A DNA stretch of 64,000 bases from Aureibaculum algae (GTDB taxonomy: Bacteria > Bacteroidota > Bacteroidia > Flavobacteriales > Flavobacteriaceae), in assembly GCF_006065315.1 (NCBI RefSeq), contig NZ_CP040749.1:4424001-4488000 (forward strand), written 5' to 3'. Position 1 is the first letter of the stretch. Each line of letters opens with the position of its first letter. Both the position numbers and the translations under genes were made by a program. Shown here in pieces: positions 55,763 through 64,000 of this stretch. The notes beneath the pieces were generated by a model, which saw nothing but the letters and a program-made list of their open reading frames with translations, ran no database searches and was not told the origin of the DNA.

Positions 55763-56489
55763 AGCCCTTATAGTAGAAGACGAATTATATATTAGGAAAG
55801 GTTTAATTTCTATGGTAGAAAGTCTTAATAAAGACATAGAAATTATTGGCGAATGTGAATCGGTTAAAGATGCCGTTACCGTAACTAAAGCTTGCAAACC
55901 TGATCTTATTTTTTTAGATATTAACTTAACAGATGGCAATGCTTTTGACTTCTTAGATCAAACTACGGAACTCTCATTTAAAGTTATTTTCATTACTGCT
56001 TATGAACAATATGCACTACAAGCTATAAAAAATGGAGCAGTTGATTATATTTTAAAACCTGTAGACATTGATGAGCTCGAAGCCGCTATTGATAAAGCAG
56101 TAACGACTGAAGTAGTTACTCAAAAAGAGCAATTAGAGGTTGTTAAAAGTCAATTGATAGACAATACTAAAACCAAATTAGTTTTAAGACTACAAGAAGG
56201 TTATCAAGTTATTGAATTTGATGCATTGGTATATTGCCAATCAGACAAAGGTTATACTACATTTTACCTTTCTGACGGCAAATCATATATCGCCTCTAAA
56301 CCTATAAAAGAATTTGAAGGACAGTTACCTACTTCAAATTTTATCAGAACACATCAATCGTATGTTGTTAATTTAAATTTTATCGATAAATATGACAAAA
56401 CAGGTTATATTTATTTAAAATCAGGAGTCAAAGTACCTGTAGCTTCACGAAGAAAAGAAGAGTTTGTTTCCAAATTACTTGGAGAATAA
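55755..56489 (+). CDS. LytTR family response regulator
   Basis: The 244-residue protein has an N-terminal receiver domain (EDE near residue 9, phospho-acceptor Asp in LIFLDINLTDGN near 54, the Lys in DYILKPVDIDE near 104) and a C-terminal LytTR DNA-binding domain (DALVYCQSDKGYTTFYL, then FIRTHQSYVVNLNFI). It is translationally coupled to the upstream kinase gene. Confidence 0.95.
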   Translation: MLKALIVEDELYIRKGLISMVESLNKDIEIIGECESVKDAVTVTKACKPDLIFLDINLTDGNAFDFLDQTTELSFKVIFITAYEQYALQAIKNGAVDYILKPVDIDELEAAIDKAVTTEVVTQKEQLEVVKSQLIDNTKTKLVLRLQEGYQVIEFDALVYCQSDKGYTTFYLSDGKSYIASKPIKEFEGQLPTSNFIRTHQSYVVNLNFIDKYDKTGYIYLKSGVKVPVASRRKEEFVSKLLGE

Positions 56490-56551
56490 ATAATTATTTT
56501 ATTTGATAAATCAAATTTAAATTCATCTTAAACAAATACTAAAATAATCAT

Positions 56552-56569
56552 TGCAAATATACATTTGCA
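56552..56569 (+). promoter_or_regulatory. Promoter with perfect dyad before the 56627 gene
   Basis: TGCAAAT-atac-ATTTGCA is a perfect inverted repeat. It overlaps a TAnnTTTG -7 box (TACATTTG, 56560-56567). The expected -33 spot lacks a clear TTTG. A regulator binding here would control the following genes. The adjacent LytTR protein is a candidate, but LytTR usually binds direct repeats. Confidence 0.45.
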
Positions 56570-56626
56570 CTTTATTTAAACTTAGTTCGTTATTAGTTTT
56601 GGAATTGAATTTAAAATCAATAACAG

Positions 56627-56983
56627 ATGAAACGTAAGTTACAACCAGAATACAATTCACTTGAAAATATCAAACAGTTTTTAAAGACTAAAACTTCAAT
56701 GGATTGCTCTATACAACAAGATCAATGGGTTGACGATGGTGAAATGATGTTAACGGCAGGTAAACAATGTATAGTTATAAAAAAAAGTGGTACGGCAGGT
56801 GCAAAAGTAGTATTAAAAGAAAATAACATTGTTGATATAAGACCTATTGCACCAAGTACCTATATCAATACACTAACTCAGCGAGGTATTTTAGCGATGC
56901 TTATCCACGCTATTATTTCTGGCTCACAAAATAAAGTAGCAAACGAAGTAGAAAACTATTTATTAGAAATTCAAAACAACTAA
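56627..56983 (+). CDS. Hypothetical protein
   Basis: I do not recognise this 118-residue protein. It looks soluble and cytoplasmic, with mixed alpha/beta content and a motif NIVDIRPIAPSTYINTLTQRG. There is no signal peptide or membrane segment. It is 2 bases before the next gene and follows the two-component system after 137 bases. Confidence 0.65.
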   Translation: MKRKLQPEYNSLENIKQFLKTKTSMDCSIQQDQWVDDGEMMLTAGKQCIVIKKSGTAGAKVVLKENNIVDIRPIAPSTYINTLTQRGILAMLIHAIISGSQNKVANEVENYLLEIQNN

Positions 56984-56985
56984 CC

Positions 56986-57477
56986 ATGAACACTAAAACC
57001 TTCAATTATAAAGAAAAATTTTCAATTTGGATTTTCACACCTGCGGCTGTTTTTATTGCGGTAGCAATATATGCCTTTATTGAAAAAGTAAGTTTTTCGT
57101 ATAGAGGTAATATGGTCTTAGACTATCCTATTAGTTATTATGTACCAGGAATACTTGGAGTACTATTTATTGCTTATGGATTTTATAAATTTATAAAAGC
57201 TTCAAAGTCTAAACAAAATCAAAAACCAATAAGTTTAGGCGAAACTTCAATGAGTTTTCCAAAAGGCTCCTCTGATACCGTACTATTAAATTACAGTACT
57301 ATTAACGAATTATGGGTAAAGGATGATAAAGACGATGGAGAGTCCATTATTTTATATAGCGAGGATAGCAAAAATAGATTTGAATTTTTTGCAGAAAACT
57401 TTGACTCTGATTCGAAATATATTGACTTTAAAACCTATTTAGAAAAAGTATGTACAAATATTACCAATAGAGAATAA
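56986..57477 (+). CDS. Hypothetical membrane protein with PH-like C-terminal part
   Basis: The 163-residue protein has two membrane segments (near 15-32 and 50-68), then a strand-rich part (INELWVKDDKDDGESIILYS) which may be a PH-like domain. Family not recognised. It probably forms a transcript with the preceding gene and ends before a terminator at 57548. Confidence 0.65.
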   Translation: MNTKTFNYKEKFSIWIFTPAAVFIAVAIYAFIEKVSFSYRGNMVLDYPISYYVPGILGVLFIAYGFYKFIKASKSKQNQKPISLGETSMSFPKGSSDTVLLNYSTINELWVKDDKDDGESIILYSEDSKNRFEFFAENFDSDSKYIDFKTYLEKVCTNITNRE

Positions 57478-57547
57478 CAATTATTTCGATTTAGTATAAA
57501 AAGAACTTTACTGTTTAATAAGACATACGAACAAAAACATTAAATGG

Positions 57548-57582
57548 ACCTAATTCCAACACAGGTGAATTAGGTTTTTTTA
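57548..57582 (+). terminator. Intrinsic terminator
   Basis: A perfect 9-bp stem ACCTAATTC / GAATTAGGT with a 10-nt loop is followed by a run of seven T. It closes the 56627-57477 transcript. Confidence 0.85.
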
Positions 57583-57725
57583 TTTCAAAACAACAAAAAA
57601 AAACGAATATCAATCAAACCGCCGCGAATAAACATCGCTCCACTATTAAGCTCCAAAGTTCTTTTATTTTAGCCAAGTGAATACAAATAATCACAATAAA
57701 TAATTAATCAATTTAAATTTTAAAG

Positions 57726-58406
57726 ATGAAAACATTAAAAATCAGTTTACTAGTTGCCATTGCAGCTTTCACCGTTAACACTGCAAGTGCACAAAAACTT
57801 AAAGCTTTTGGTAGTTCTATTGAAAAGAAGGTAGGCCCAGTTACAAAAAAAGTTCCTTATACCGATGTCGTTAGTTATTTAGGCCATGCCGCTGTAGATA
57901 CTGAAGATGAAGTTAGAGATGGTAAAAAATTCTATTACATCTATGTATGGATTCCTGCTGTAGCACCTGAATTGGGACTTAGAATGATCTCTCCAGCTAA
58001 TAAAGTAAAAGTAAAAGATCCTATAAAAGGAGCTACTTATGATGCTAATGCATCTTCTAAAGATTTCTTTGATACTTATATTACTTTAGAGCGTTCTGAT
58101 ATTATTTCTAAAGATAAAGTTGACACTTACAAAACAGCATCTTGGCATAAGTTAGCTAGTAATGATGATACTAGCGAAATATATAAGCAACCTAGTGGAA
58201 ACTCTTATAACTCATTATTAAGATATAAAAGTAAAGTAGGTGACCCTACAGGAGCATTGACAACAGGTTTATATAGAATCGGTTTTACTACTTACAAAAA
58301 AGGTGAAGTAAAAGGTACATTTTTAGCTCAAATTGGTTCTCCAATAAAATTACCAGGCGTTGTTATGGCAAAAACTATTGAAGAGTTAAAAGCTCAAATG
58401 AAATAA
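57726..58406 (+). CDS. LipL32 family surface/secreted protein
   Basis: The 226-residue protein has a cleavable signal ending TASAQ. Compared from memory with Leptospira LipL32, it shares the YVWIPAVAPELGLRMISP stretch (LipL32 YVWIPAVIAEMGVRMISP), SYNSLLRYK (KYNSLTRIK) and GLYRIGFTTYKKGEVKGTF (GLYRISFTTYKPGEVKGSF). This places it firmly in the LipL32 family, mainly known from Leptospira and some marine Gammaproteobacteria. The lipobox is absent and the acidic calcium-binding run is reduced to NDD. Function in LipL32 itself is unsettled. The gene lies 11 bases before a membrane protein gene. Confidence 0.85.
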   Translation: MKTLKISLLVAIAAFTVNTASAQKLKAFGSSIEKKVGPVTKKVPYTDVVSYLGHAAVDTEDEVRDGKKFYYIYVWIPAVAPELGLRMISPANKVKVKDPIKGATYDANASSKDFFDTYITLERSDIISKDKVDTYKTASWHKLASNDDTSEIYKQPSGNSYNSLLRYKSKVGDPTGALTTGLYRIGFTTYKKGEVKGTFLAQIGSPIKLPGVVMAKTIEELKAQMK

Positions 58407-58417
58407 TTTTTAAATTT

Positions 58418-59116
58418 ATGGGAACAACAGGAACAATAATATTGGTAATCGTGCTTTGTGCTTTTTCCTTTGGTTGGTATTTTATGCAACAAAAGAAAAC
58501 GGCCAACGTAACGAAGGATTTTAATGTTATAAATCAAAAAGAGAATACCTCTATATATTTCAAAGAACTTTTAAATGGGAAATTCTCATTTTTAAAGAAT
58601 GAAATGAAAAACGCTCCTATTGATGCTTTTTCTGCAGGCCGAATTCCAAATTCTTTAGGAGACAAAGCAAAAGCACTTGCAACAGACGTTGCAAAATCTG
58701 CAGCTTGGAGGTTAGTTGGTGTAAAAGCCAGGTACACCAGAGAAGATGCAATGTGTTACTTTGTTTTGAGTGGTGATGACCTTCATTTTCTCACTTATTT
58801 TGAGGATAAAATTGATAGTCACACACTCTTTACTAAAGATAAAATTAACGGTGCTACAATTTCTCAAATTGAGTCAGCAAAAACAGAGAAGAAGTTTGGT
58901 GCTGGAGTTCATAATGAATACCAGCTGACTTTTACAATGAAAGATGAACCAATTGTCCTAATCTTAAAAGATTATATAACAGAAGTTGTTGGACAAGGCA
59001 TACCCAATGCGATGAGTACTGAGTACAACAAAGATTTAGTTAAGCAAAACTTAATAGGCTTACACTTTAAACGTATGTTAGGAGAAAAGTACCATCATTT
59101 AAAAATTGGATTATAA
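58418..59116 (+). CDS. Hypothetical protein with N-terminal membrane anchor
   Basis: I do not recognise this 232-residue protein. One membrane segment near residues 5-22 is followed by a soluble domain rich in strands (AMCYFVLSGDDLHFLTYFED). It follows the LipL32-like gene by 11 bases and ends just before a terminator, so the two form a likely two-gene transcript and may act together. Confidence 0.7.
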   Translation: MGTTGTIILVIVLCAFSFGWYFMQQKKTANVTKDFNVINQKENTSIYFKELLNGKFSFLKNEMKNAPIDAFSAGRIPNSLGDKAKALATDVAKSAAWRLVGVKARYTREDAMCYFVLSGDDLHFLTYFEDKIDSHTLFTKDKINGATISQIESAKTEKKFGAGVHNEYQLTFTMKDEPIVLILKDYITEVVGQGIPNAMSTEYNKDLVKQNLIGLHFKRMLGEKYHHLKIGL

Positions 59117-59122
59117 AATTTT

Positions 59123-59157
59123 AGAATACTCTATCCTCATATAGGGTAGAGTATTCT
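59123..59157 (+). terminator. Intrinsic terminator
   Basis: A long stem pairs AGAATACTCTATCC with GGGTAGAGTATTCT with one mismatch pair near the loop, followed by a short AT tract. It lies 7 bases after the preceding stop codon. Confidence 0.85.
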
Positions 59158-59366
59158 TATTATAAGAGATACATTTGAATTTGTTATGGCAAGTTAAAAA
59201 TAATATCATAACCATTTAAGTATCTACATTTAGAATAAAATACATGGGCTAAACTACCACAAAATTGCTTCATTTAATCCAATTAAAGGAAGGTTTAAAC
59301 AAAGATTTTGACCAAATAAATATCACAAACGGTACCCCATTTATAAATTTAAAAAACTTTAATATT

Positions 59367-59702
59367 ATGATATTTTACGGAAGTAGAAGTAAACATTTAA
59401 AAACAGAAAGGGTTACAGGTCCTACTTGTCAGCACTGTAAAAATCAGGCCCCTATCAATATTACTATTTTTGGTAAATACGCACATCTGTATTGGATACC
59501 ATTTTTCCCTATTGGTAAAACTGGAGTATCAGAATGTACACATTGTAAAAAAACGCTTTCACCTAAAGAAATGGATAATTCATTAAAAAGAAAATATGAT
59601 GAAATAGATTCTTTTATCAAAACACCATTTTGGTTTTGGTCTGGTATTATACTTATACTATTTCTTTTTTTACCGACCATTATAATGACTATATTTAGAT
59701 AA
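59367..59702 (+). CDS. Zinc-ribbon membrane protein
   Basis: The start is taken at ATG 59367; a TTG at 59265 would add 34 unlikely residues. The 111-residue protein has two CxxC pairs, CQHC near residue 20 and CTHC near 55, forming a probable zinc ribbon. HLYWIPFFPIGK lies between them, as in a group of small zinc-ribbon proteins. A C-terminal membrane segment (FWSGIILILFLFLPTIIM) anchors it. Function unknown. Confidence 0.78.
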   Translation: MIFYGSRSKHLKTERVTGPTCQHCKNQAPINITIFGKYAHLYWIPFFPIGKTGVSECTHCKKTLSPKEMDNSLKRKYDEIDSFIKTPFWFWSGIILILFLFLPTIIMTIFR

Positions 59703-60057
59703 TAACAACCTAAAATATCATTTCTTACAATCTCTATCTCATCTAACAGAGGTTAGGTTTAGCAATGTTTTAAAACTCTATTTTCTTCTTTCTAAAAGCA
59801 CATTATAAAATCAATTTTAAGATTAATACGCCTACTATATTTATTTCTTTATAGAAATTCATATTGAATTTATTATATATAAAATAGAAGTATTGGAGTA
59901 AGTTATAGCAATGGAAAGAATACTGAATACACAAACAATTTAATCTGTAACGAATATAAATTTCAGCTTAGCAGATATATATTCTTATAATTGATAATTA
60001 ACAATTAAAAGTATTTTAGCTTCATCAATTAAACCAATGAAGATAAAATTATCACTC
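59703..60057. other. Intergenic gap, no gene seen
   Basis: About 355 bases of AT-rich DNA. The only structure noted is a small inverted repeat TAATTG-ataattaa-CAATTA near 59991-60008. No ORF of note, RNA gene or strong promoter was recognised. Confidence 0.55.
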
Positions 60058-61623
60058 ATGAAAAAATACATTTACATATTATCTTTATTGCTATTTAGTA
60101 TTGCTTGTAAACCTCAAAACAAGGAACTACAAGAAGCTCAAATTGAACTTGAAAAAAAAGTGCAATCTATCGAGTCATTACTTGCTTTTATGGATTCTAG
60201 TATCATCCTGACACCAGCAGATCATGAAGTAAATGACACTTTGAAAGTATCTGATTTCCGTGATGCTTTTGGTTTAAAAGACACATTGGTAATTGAAGAA
60301 CATATAAATAACTATTTAGATTCTATAAAATTTGTCGAAAAACTACTCTACCCTACTAACTATCTTGAGTTGGATTATTATGGTTATGATTTCGGAAAAA
60401 AAATAAGCCAATCTGGATACTATACTACTCCTACAAAGGAAGAACCTATTTTTTTATTAAAAAAAGTATTTTTTAAAAATAAAACAACACTTGCTGTAAA
60501 CGACACTATGGTTTATAGCCCTGGCAATTCTAGAAAAGGTAATCAAATTGAATCTTCTAAACCTGCAGCTAAATTAGCAATTGAAGTGCAGTACCAATAT
60601 CCAATTATTAATAAGGTTAGCTTAGGTATAGTCAATAACAAAATATCTTTACCCGAAGGAGATATCATCTTAAAAAAAATAAACAAAAACGAAGTTACGC
60701 TGATTATGCCTAAGATGTTAGAAGAGCGGATAGTTGATATTAATGCTATTTATAAAGATGGAAATGTATTAAAGAAAAAAGGCATGTCTGGTAATACCTT
60801 ACCCTCAAAAAAAGAATTGTTATTTTTTGAAAAAGTATTGGTTATTCAGAAATCCACCCTTAAAAAACTAAAAGATAATGAGTTTAAGAACAAAAAGAAA
60901 CTAGATGCATATATCAAAAAAAACGTACCTAATGAACCTACAAGTACACAACAATTATTTACAGGAACATATTATTTTAACGGAAATGTTTCTTCAATTG
61001 ATTTATTTATTAAAAAAGAACAAAATATTTTTGGAAAACGAAATATTTTAATCGAAAAAAACGCATATAGAAAACTTGAAGAGAATACATATGGTTATTA
61101 TATTTCGACAGATACTGTTTCCGGGAAAGACGGTTTAGTAGGCATTGATGGTAAATGGAAAATACAACCCAACTTTGAAGATTTAAAATTTAAAAATGAC
61201 TACTATTATAGTGGGACTTACGATGATAACCAGAATCAATTGCATCACCTTAACTTAAAGGAGAACAAATTAAAACCCGTATTCTATAGTTTAGATGAAC
61301 TAAAAATACACAAGGGCAACCTGATAATAGCTAACACTAATGAAGGCCATAGAAAACTATTTGGGGTAATAAATGCTAAAACAGGCGAAACTGTTATTCC
61401 TATGAAATATAATTACATACATATTGAATATGGCTTGTTTACAGTCCGAAATTTTGATAATAAATCAGGTCTCTATGACAAAAACGGAAAGCAAATATTA
61501 CCTGAAATTTACAAAAGTATAAACATCTTTAGCAATAAAATTAAAACCAGTAGAAGCATTGAGGGACAATCCAATTCTAAATATGAAGTTTTTAATTTTA
61601 AAGGTGTTCAATTAAAAGAATAG
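60058..61623 (+). CDS. WG-repeat-like lipoprotein
   Basis: The start is taken at ATG 60058, which gives a lipoprotein signal with lipobox FSIAC; an in-frame ATG at 60037 lies upstream. About 521 residues. The C-terminal third has WG-type repeats: GLVGIDGKWKIQPNFEDL, FGVINAKTGETVIPMKYNYI and SGLYDKNGKQILPEIYKSI. The N-terminal part is charged and partly helical. WG proteins are common in Bacteroidetes, with unknown roles. It is followed 16 bases later by a related gene. Confidence 0.78.
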   Translation: MKKYIYILSLLLFSIACKPQNKELQEAQIELEKKVQSIESLLAFMDSSIILTPADHEVNDTLKVSDFRDAFGLKDTLVIEEHINNYLDSIKFVEKLLYPTNYLELDYYGYDFGKKISQSGYYTTPTKEEPIFLLKKVFFKNKTTLAVNDTMVYSPGNSRKGNQIESSKPAAKLAIEVQYQYPIINKVSLGIVNNKISLPEGDIILKKINKNEVTLIMPKMLEERIVDINAIYKDGNVLKKKGMSGNTLPSKKELLFFEKVLVIQKSTLKKLKDNEFKNKKKLDAYIKKNVPNEPTSTQQLFTGTYYFNGNVSSIDLFIKKEQNIFGKRNILIEKNAYRKLEENTYGYYISTDTVSGKDGLVGIDGKWKIQPNFEDLKFKNDYYYSGTYDDNQNQLHHLNLKENKLKPVFYSLDELKIHKGNLIIANTNEGHRKLFGVINAKTGETVIPMKYNYIHIEYGLFTVRNFDNKSGLYDKNGKQILPEIYKSINIFSNKIKTSRSIEGQSNSKYEVFNFKGVQLKE

Positions 61624-61639
61624 GTAAATGTATAGTCAT

Positions 61640-63259
61640 ATGAATAAATTTCTTTTTATAGTAATTGTTTTATTAACATCGATAAGCATTAATGCACAAG
61701 ATGTCATAAAAATACCAACTATAGATTTGATTGCATATGATAATGATGCCTATTACTATTTGTTTCAAAAAGATGATAATGGTAATTTTATTGAAATTTA
61801 TTTAGATAAAAGCACGAATAAAAACAAGGTGATTTCACTTGAAATACAAAAAGACGATAGCGTAAAAACACTCCATGAAATTCAAGAAAAATATGATAAT
61901 ATTGTTCACACAACAGCATTAGCACCCTATACGCTTTTAGATTTTAAAAAATTATTATCAGAAAACAATTGGATGCTGCATAATTCAGAAACTGATGAAA
62001 AAAATACCACTTTATTAAAACCTATTACCGAAGACATAACCAGCATAAATGAGCTTACGTATACAACTCAGTTAAGTATTGGTCTAGGAGGCTCAATTGA
62101 AAGTCAACACGATGATAAAACAGAAAAATGGAGCATAAAAGATAGAGAATTTCTTACGACACTTATTTTAAGTTTAGGTAATCACAAATATATCAACCTT
62201 TATTTTCAAGGAAATTCTATACTTGGAATTTTACTTCCATTAAAAAATAAAAACTTACTGGTGTTTGATGATTACAAACCAATGACAAACAGCAACATCT
62301 CTATAGATGACGATCGTTATAACTTCAGAAACAAAGAATTATTATCCTATTTTAATCCAGAGGACTTTTACAAATTAGAGAAGGATTCACACCAATATAG
62401 ATTGGTTAACAACTATGGAACTGATAGACTTAAAAAGGCATTTGACTCCATCTTAATTAGCCCACAATATATCATTGGTAAAACTTCATCTAGTACTTCA
62501 ATTTATAATTTCGCTTTAAAGTCGATAGAAATTCCTTCGTTGCAACAGGTGTATTTTTATCATTCCGGCATAGAAATATTAGATGCTGAAGGAGCTTATT
62601 ACTTTGATAGTGAAGGTAATAAAATACTAACATTGCCCCCTGTATCCTATTTTGTTTGCGGCACGGTATCCTCAAGCGAGTATCGTATTCAAAAAAACAA
62701 AGAACTTAAAACACCATTCAGCATTAGCACTTCAAGAGGTTCTTTTGGAGGAATATTGTATGGAGAAACATTACAATTGCGAAATTTACCTAAAAATAGT
62801 AAGGTCAGTTTTTTAGATAATTCTAATCACTTCTCGTGGGATGGTAACAGCAGCTACGTTGGTGAAATAAATATACAACCGAAACTACTAAAAGTAACTC
62901 AAAACGGTAAAACAGGTATTTTTACTTATGATTCAGAAAAAGCAGTTGCTTTTAAAGCACCTCGCGAATATTTTATAACAAAATCTGGTGATTCTATTCT
63001 AAAACCCTTACCAATTGGTTTGGACAAAAAAGGCTATGTAAAAGTTACCGAAGTACTCCCATTGGTTTATGACAACATTGAAATGAATACTAAAGATGGA
63101 TTAATCTATTTATACAAGGAAGGTAAAGTTGGAATTTACCCAAATCATAAAACCACACAATTTGATTCTATTGAGCAAATTACTCGCTCTTTTTATAAGA
63201 TATCTAGAGATGGCAAACAAGGTTGGTTAGACATAAAGACTTTTAATGAGTATTATTAA
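61640..63259 (+). CDS. Secreted WG-repeat-like protein
   Basis: The start is taken at ATG 61640 (signal peptide ending SINAQ); an ATG at 61628 is also in frame. About 539 residues. The C-terminal end has degenerate WG-like units (KVGIYPNHKTTQFDSIEQI, KQGWLDIKTFNEYY). The rest is strand-rich and not recognised. It shares its general design with the preceding lipoprotein and may form a unit with it and the following gene. Confidence 0.7.
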   Translation: MNKFLFIVIVLLTSISINAQDVIKIPTIDLIAYDNDAYYYLFQKDDNGNFIEIYLDKSTNKNKVISLEIQKDDSVKTLHEIQEKYDNIVHTTALAPYTLLDFKKLLSENNWMLHNSETDEKNTTLLKPITEDITSINELTYTTQLSIGLGGSIESQHDDKTEKWSIKDREFLTTLILSLGNHKYINLYFQGNSILGILLPLKNKNLLVFDDYKPMTNSNISIDDDRYNFRNKELLSYFNPEDFYKLEKDSHQYRLVNNYGTDRLKKAFDSILISPQYIIGKTSSSTSIYNFALKSIEIPSLQQVYFYHSGIEILDAEGAYYFDSEGNKILTLPPVSYFVCGTVSSSEYRIQKNKELKTPFSISTSRGSFGGILYGETLQLRNLPKNSKVSFLDNSNHFSWDGNSSYVGEINIQPKLLKVTQNGKTGIFTYDSEKAVAFKAPREYFITKSGDSILKPLPIGLDKKGYVKVTEVLPLVYDNIEMNTKDGLIYLYKEGKVGIYPNHKTTQFDSIEQITRSFYKISRDGKQGWLDIKTFNEYY

Positions 63260-63262
63260 ATT

Positions 63263-64000
63263 ATGGGTAACAGAGCGTATTTAAGCATTCAAACAGAAAA
63301 AGACTCAAATGAATTATTATTTGAAGCAAACAATTCATTACCTTTTTTTTGGATTGGATTACTGGATGATGAGATATTAGATAATGTAAAACCTGTCTGG
63401 TTGGAAATTGAAGAACTTTTAAATTCCGAAGATGATGATAAAATTGAAGATTATTTTCGTAATAATCCCAATACAGGATCTTTTAGAGTTGAGAAAAAAT
63501 CATTTCTTCAAAACATACACAAAACACAATTGTTTCTAGAAAGTTATGCACCAGAGAGCATCCCTATATTTAACGATTTTCGTTCCTTTATTCATTCCAA
63601 ATTTACAAAGCCCAATCAATATTTATTATTGGATATCTTAGAAATTGCTGGGTTTACTAGCATTAGCGAATTAATATCCAATCTATATGACGAAATTAAA
63701 ATTATTAAAACACAAAACCTTCAGGGAATAACACATTTAGTACGCCATGATTTAATAGCAGGCGGTACAGGATTTTCAACTGAATTTGAGGAACTCTCTT
63801 CGTTTTATGCAAAAGAAATGAAAGATCGGATGAAAAATACACCCAACTATCCAAACGTAAAAATTATTACCAAAAAATCATTAACTCCACATATCGCTGT
63901 CTTAATTTTAGCTCCATTATTCACCTACATTACTTATAGAGGTTATATAAAAGAAGGTTTTTCTTCTACTGTAATTATTCTCGGATTAAGTAATATAATG
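63263..64000 (+). CDS. Hypothetical protein (3' end outside window)
   Basis: An open frame from ATG 63263 to the window edge (246 codons). It starts GNRAYLSIQTEKDSNELLFE, a soluble acidic N-terminal domain. Late residues KSLTPHIAVLILAPLFTYIT form a membrane segment, and a second begins at the edge. The first gene of this block (52103) has the same plan of soluble domain plus two membrane segments. No family is assigned. Confidence 0.7.
   Translation, partial: MGNRAYLSIQTEKDSNELLFEANNSLPFFWIGLLDDEILDNVKPVWLEIEELLNSEDDDKIEDYFRNNPNTGSFRVEKKSFLQNIHKTQLFLESYAPESIPIFNDFRSFIHSKFTKPNQYLLLDILEIAGFTSISELISNLYDEIKIIKTQNLQGITHLVRHDLIAGGTGFSTEFEELSSFYAKEMKDRMKNTPNYPNVKIITKKSLTPHIAVLILAPLFTYITYRGYIKEGFSSTVIILGLSNIM

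Noticed and set aside
1..64000. tRNA, rRNA or riboswitch genes
   Set aside because: No cloverleaf-like or conserved RNA sequence was recognised in the gaps by eye; a tRNAscan or Rfam search would be decisive.

Overview
The window looks like a chromosomal piece of a marine-type flavobacterium (Bacteroidetes). The DNA is AT-rich. Promoters fit the Bacteroidetes pattern TTTG-N19-TAnnTTTG, Shine-Dalgarno sequences are essentially absent, and the gene families are typical of the group: BlaI/M56 sensor pairs, DUF4260, LytS/LytTR, GH92 and GH38 mannosidases. No rRNA, tRNA, CRISPR, transposase or phage gene was seen.

Layout. 1-4352: end of a DUF885 lipoprotein gene, then a BlaI repressor and an M56 (BlaR1-like) sensor whose C-terminal part is cut off by an in-frame stop. 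4447-9119: housekeeping genes on the minus strand (PhnA-like, YjbR, GNAT, DUF4260, cyclase, HemW, RuvC). 9174-22664: a nine-gene minus-strand operon for mannose glycans. It holds ManA, two GH92 enzymes, an amber-interrupted (alpha/alpha)6-barrel glycosidase, a GntR regulator, a ROK sugar kinase, a FucP-like transporter and two exported phosphatase-type enzymes. 22744-42604: a divergent plus-strand operon led by a LacI regulator. It holds a GH38, a sugar porter, a cupin, an RraA-like protein, an SDR dehydrogenase, a lactonase, a mannonate dehydratase, a frameshifted multidomain GH38, an unclassified glycosidase-like protein, decayed gene debris, and a GH92 with a PA14 insert and an ochre interruption. 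42700-45521: YbhN-like, GT2 and Bax-inhibitor-1-like membrane proteins. 45453-45978: a 258-bp tandem duplication. 45928-50971: a second BlaI operon with two mosaic M56 paralogues, a TPR protein and a TonB-C-like lipoprotein. 51092-64000: DUF456, then poorly known membrane or secreted proteins, a LytS/LytTR two-component system, a LipL32 homologue and WG-repeat-like proteins.

How the genes work together. The two divergent operons appear to encode two parallel ways to use mannose from mannosides. The minus-strand one is phosphorylative (transport, ROK kinase, ManA to fructose-6-phosphate). Both of its GH92 enzymes carry Gln where the family's general acid Glu usually stands, and it also encodes two phosphatase-type enzymes, so phosphomannan (mannosyl-phosphate) is a plausible substrate. 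The plus-strand one carries dehydrogenase, lactonase, mannonate dehydratase and an RraA-type putative aldolase. That gene set would oxidise mannose without phosphorylation to 2-keto-3-deoxygluconate and pyruvate. Matching 14-bp LacI-type operators lie at the lacI promoter and before the first GH38. No SusC/SusD pair is present. Four genes in the window carry a single interrupting lesion, three of them in the mannose locus. This suggests recent gene decay in a strain-variable locus, unless the assembly has errors.
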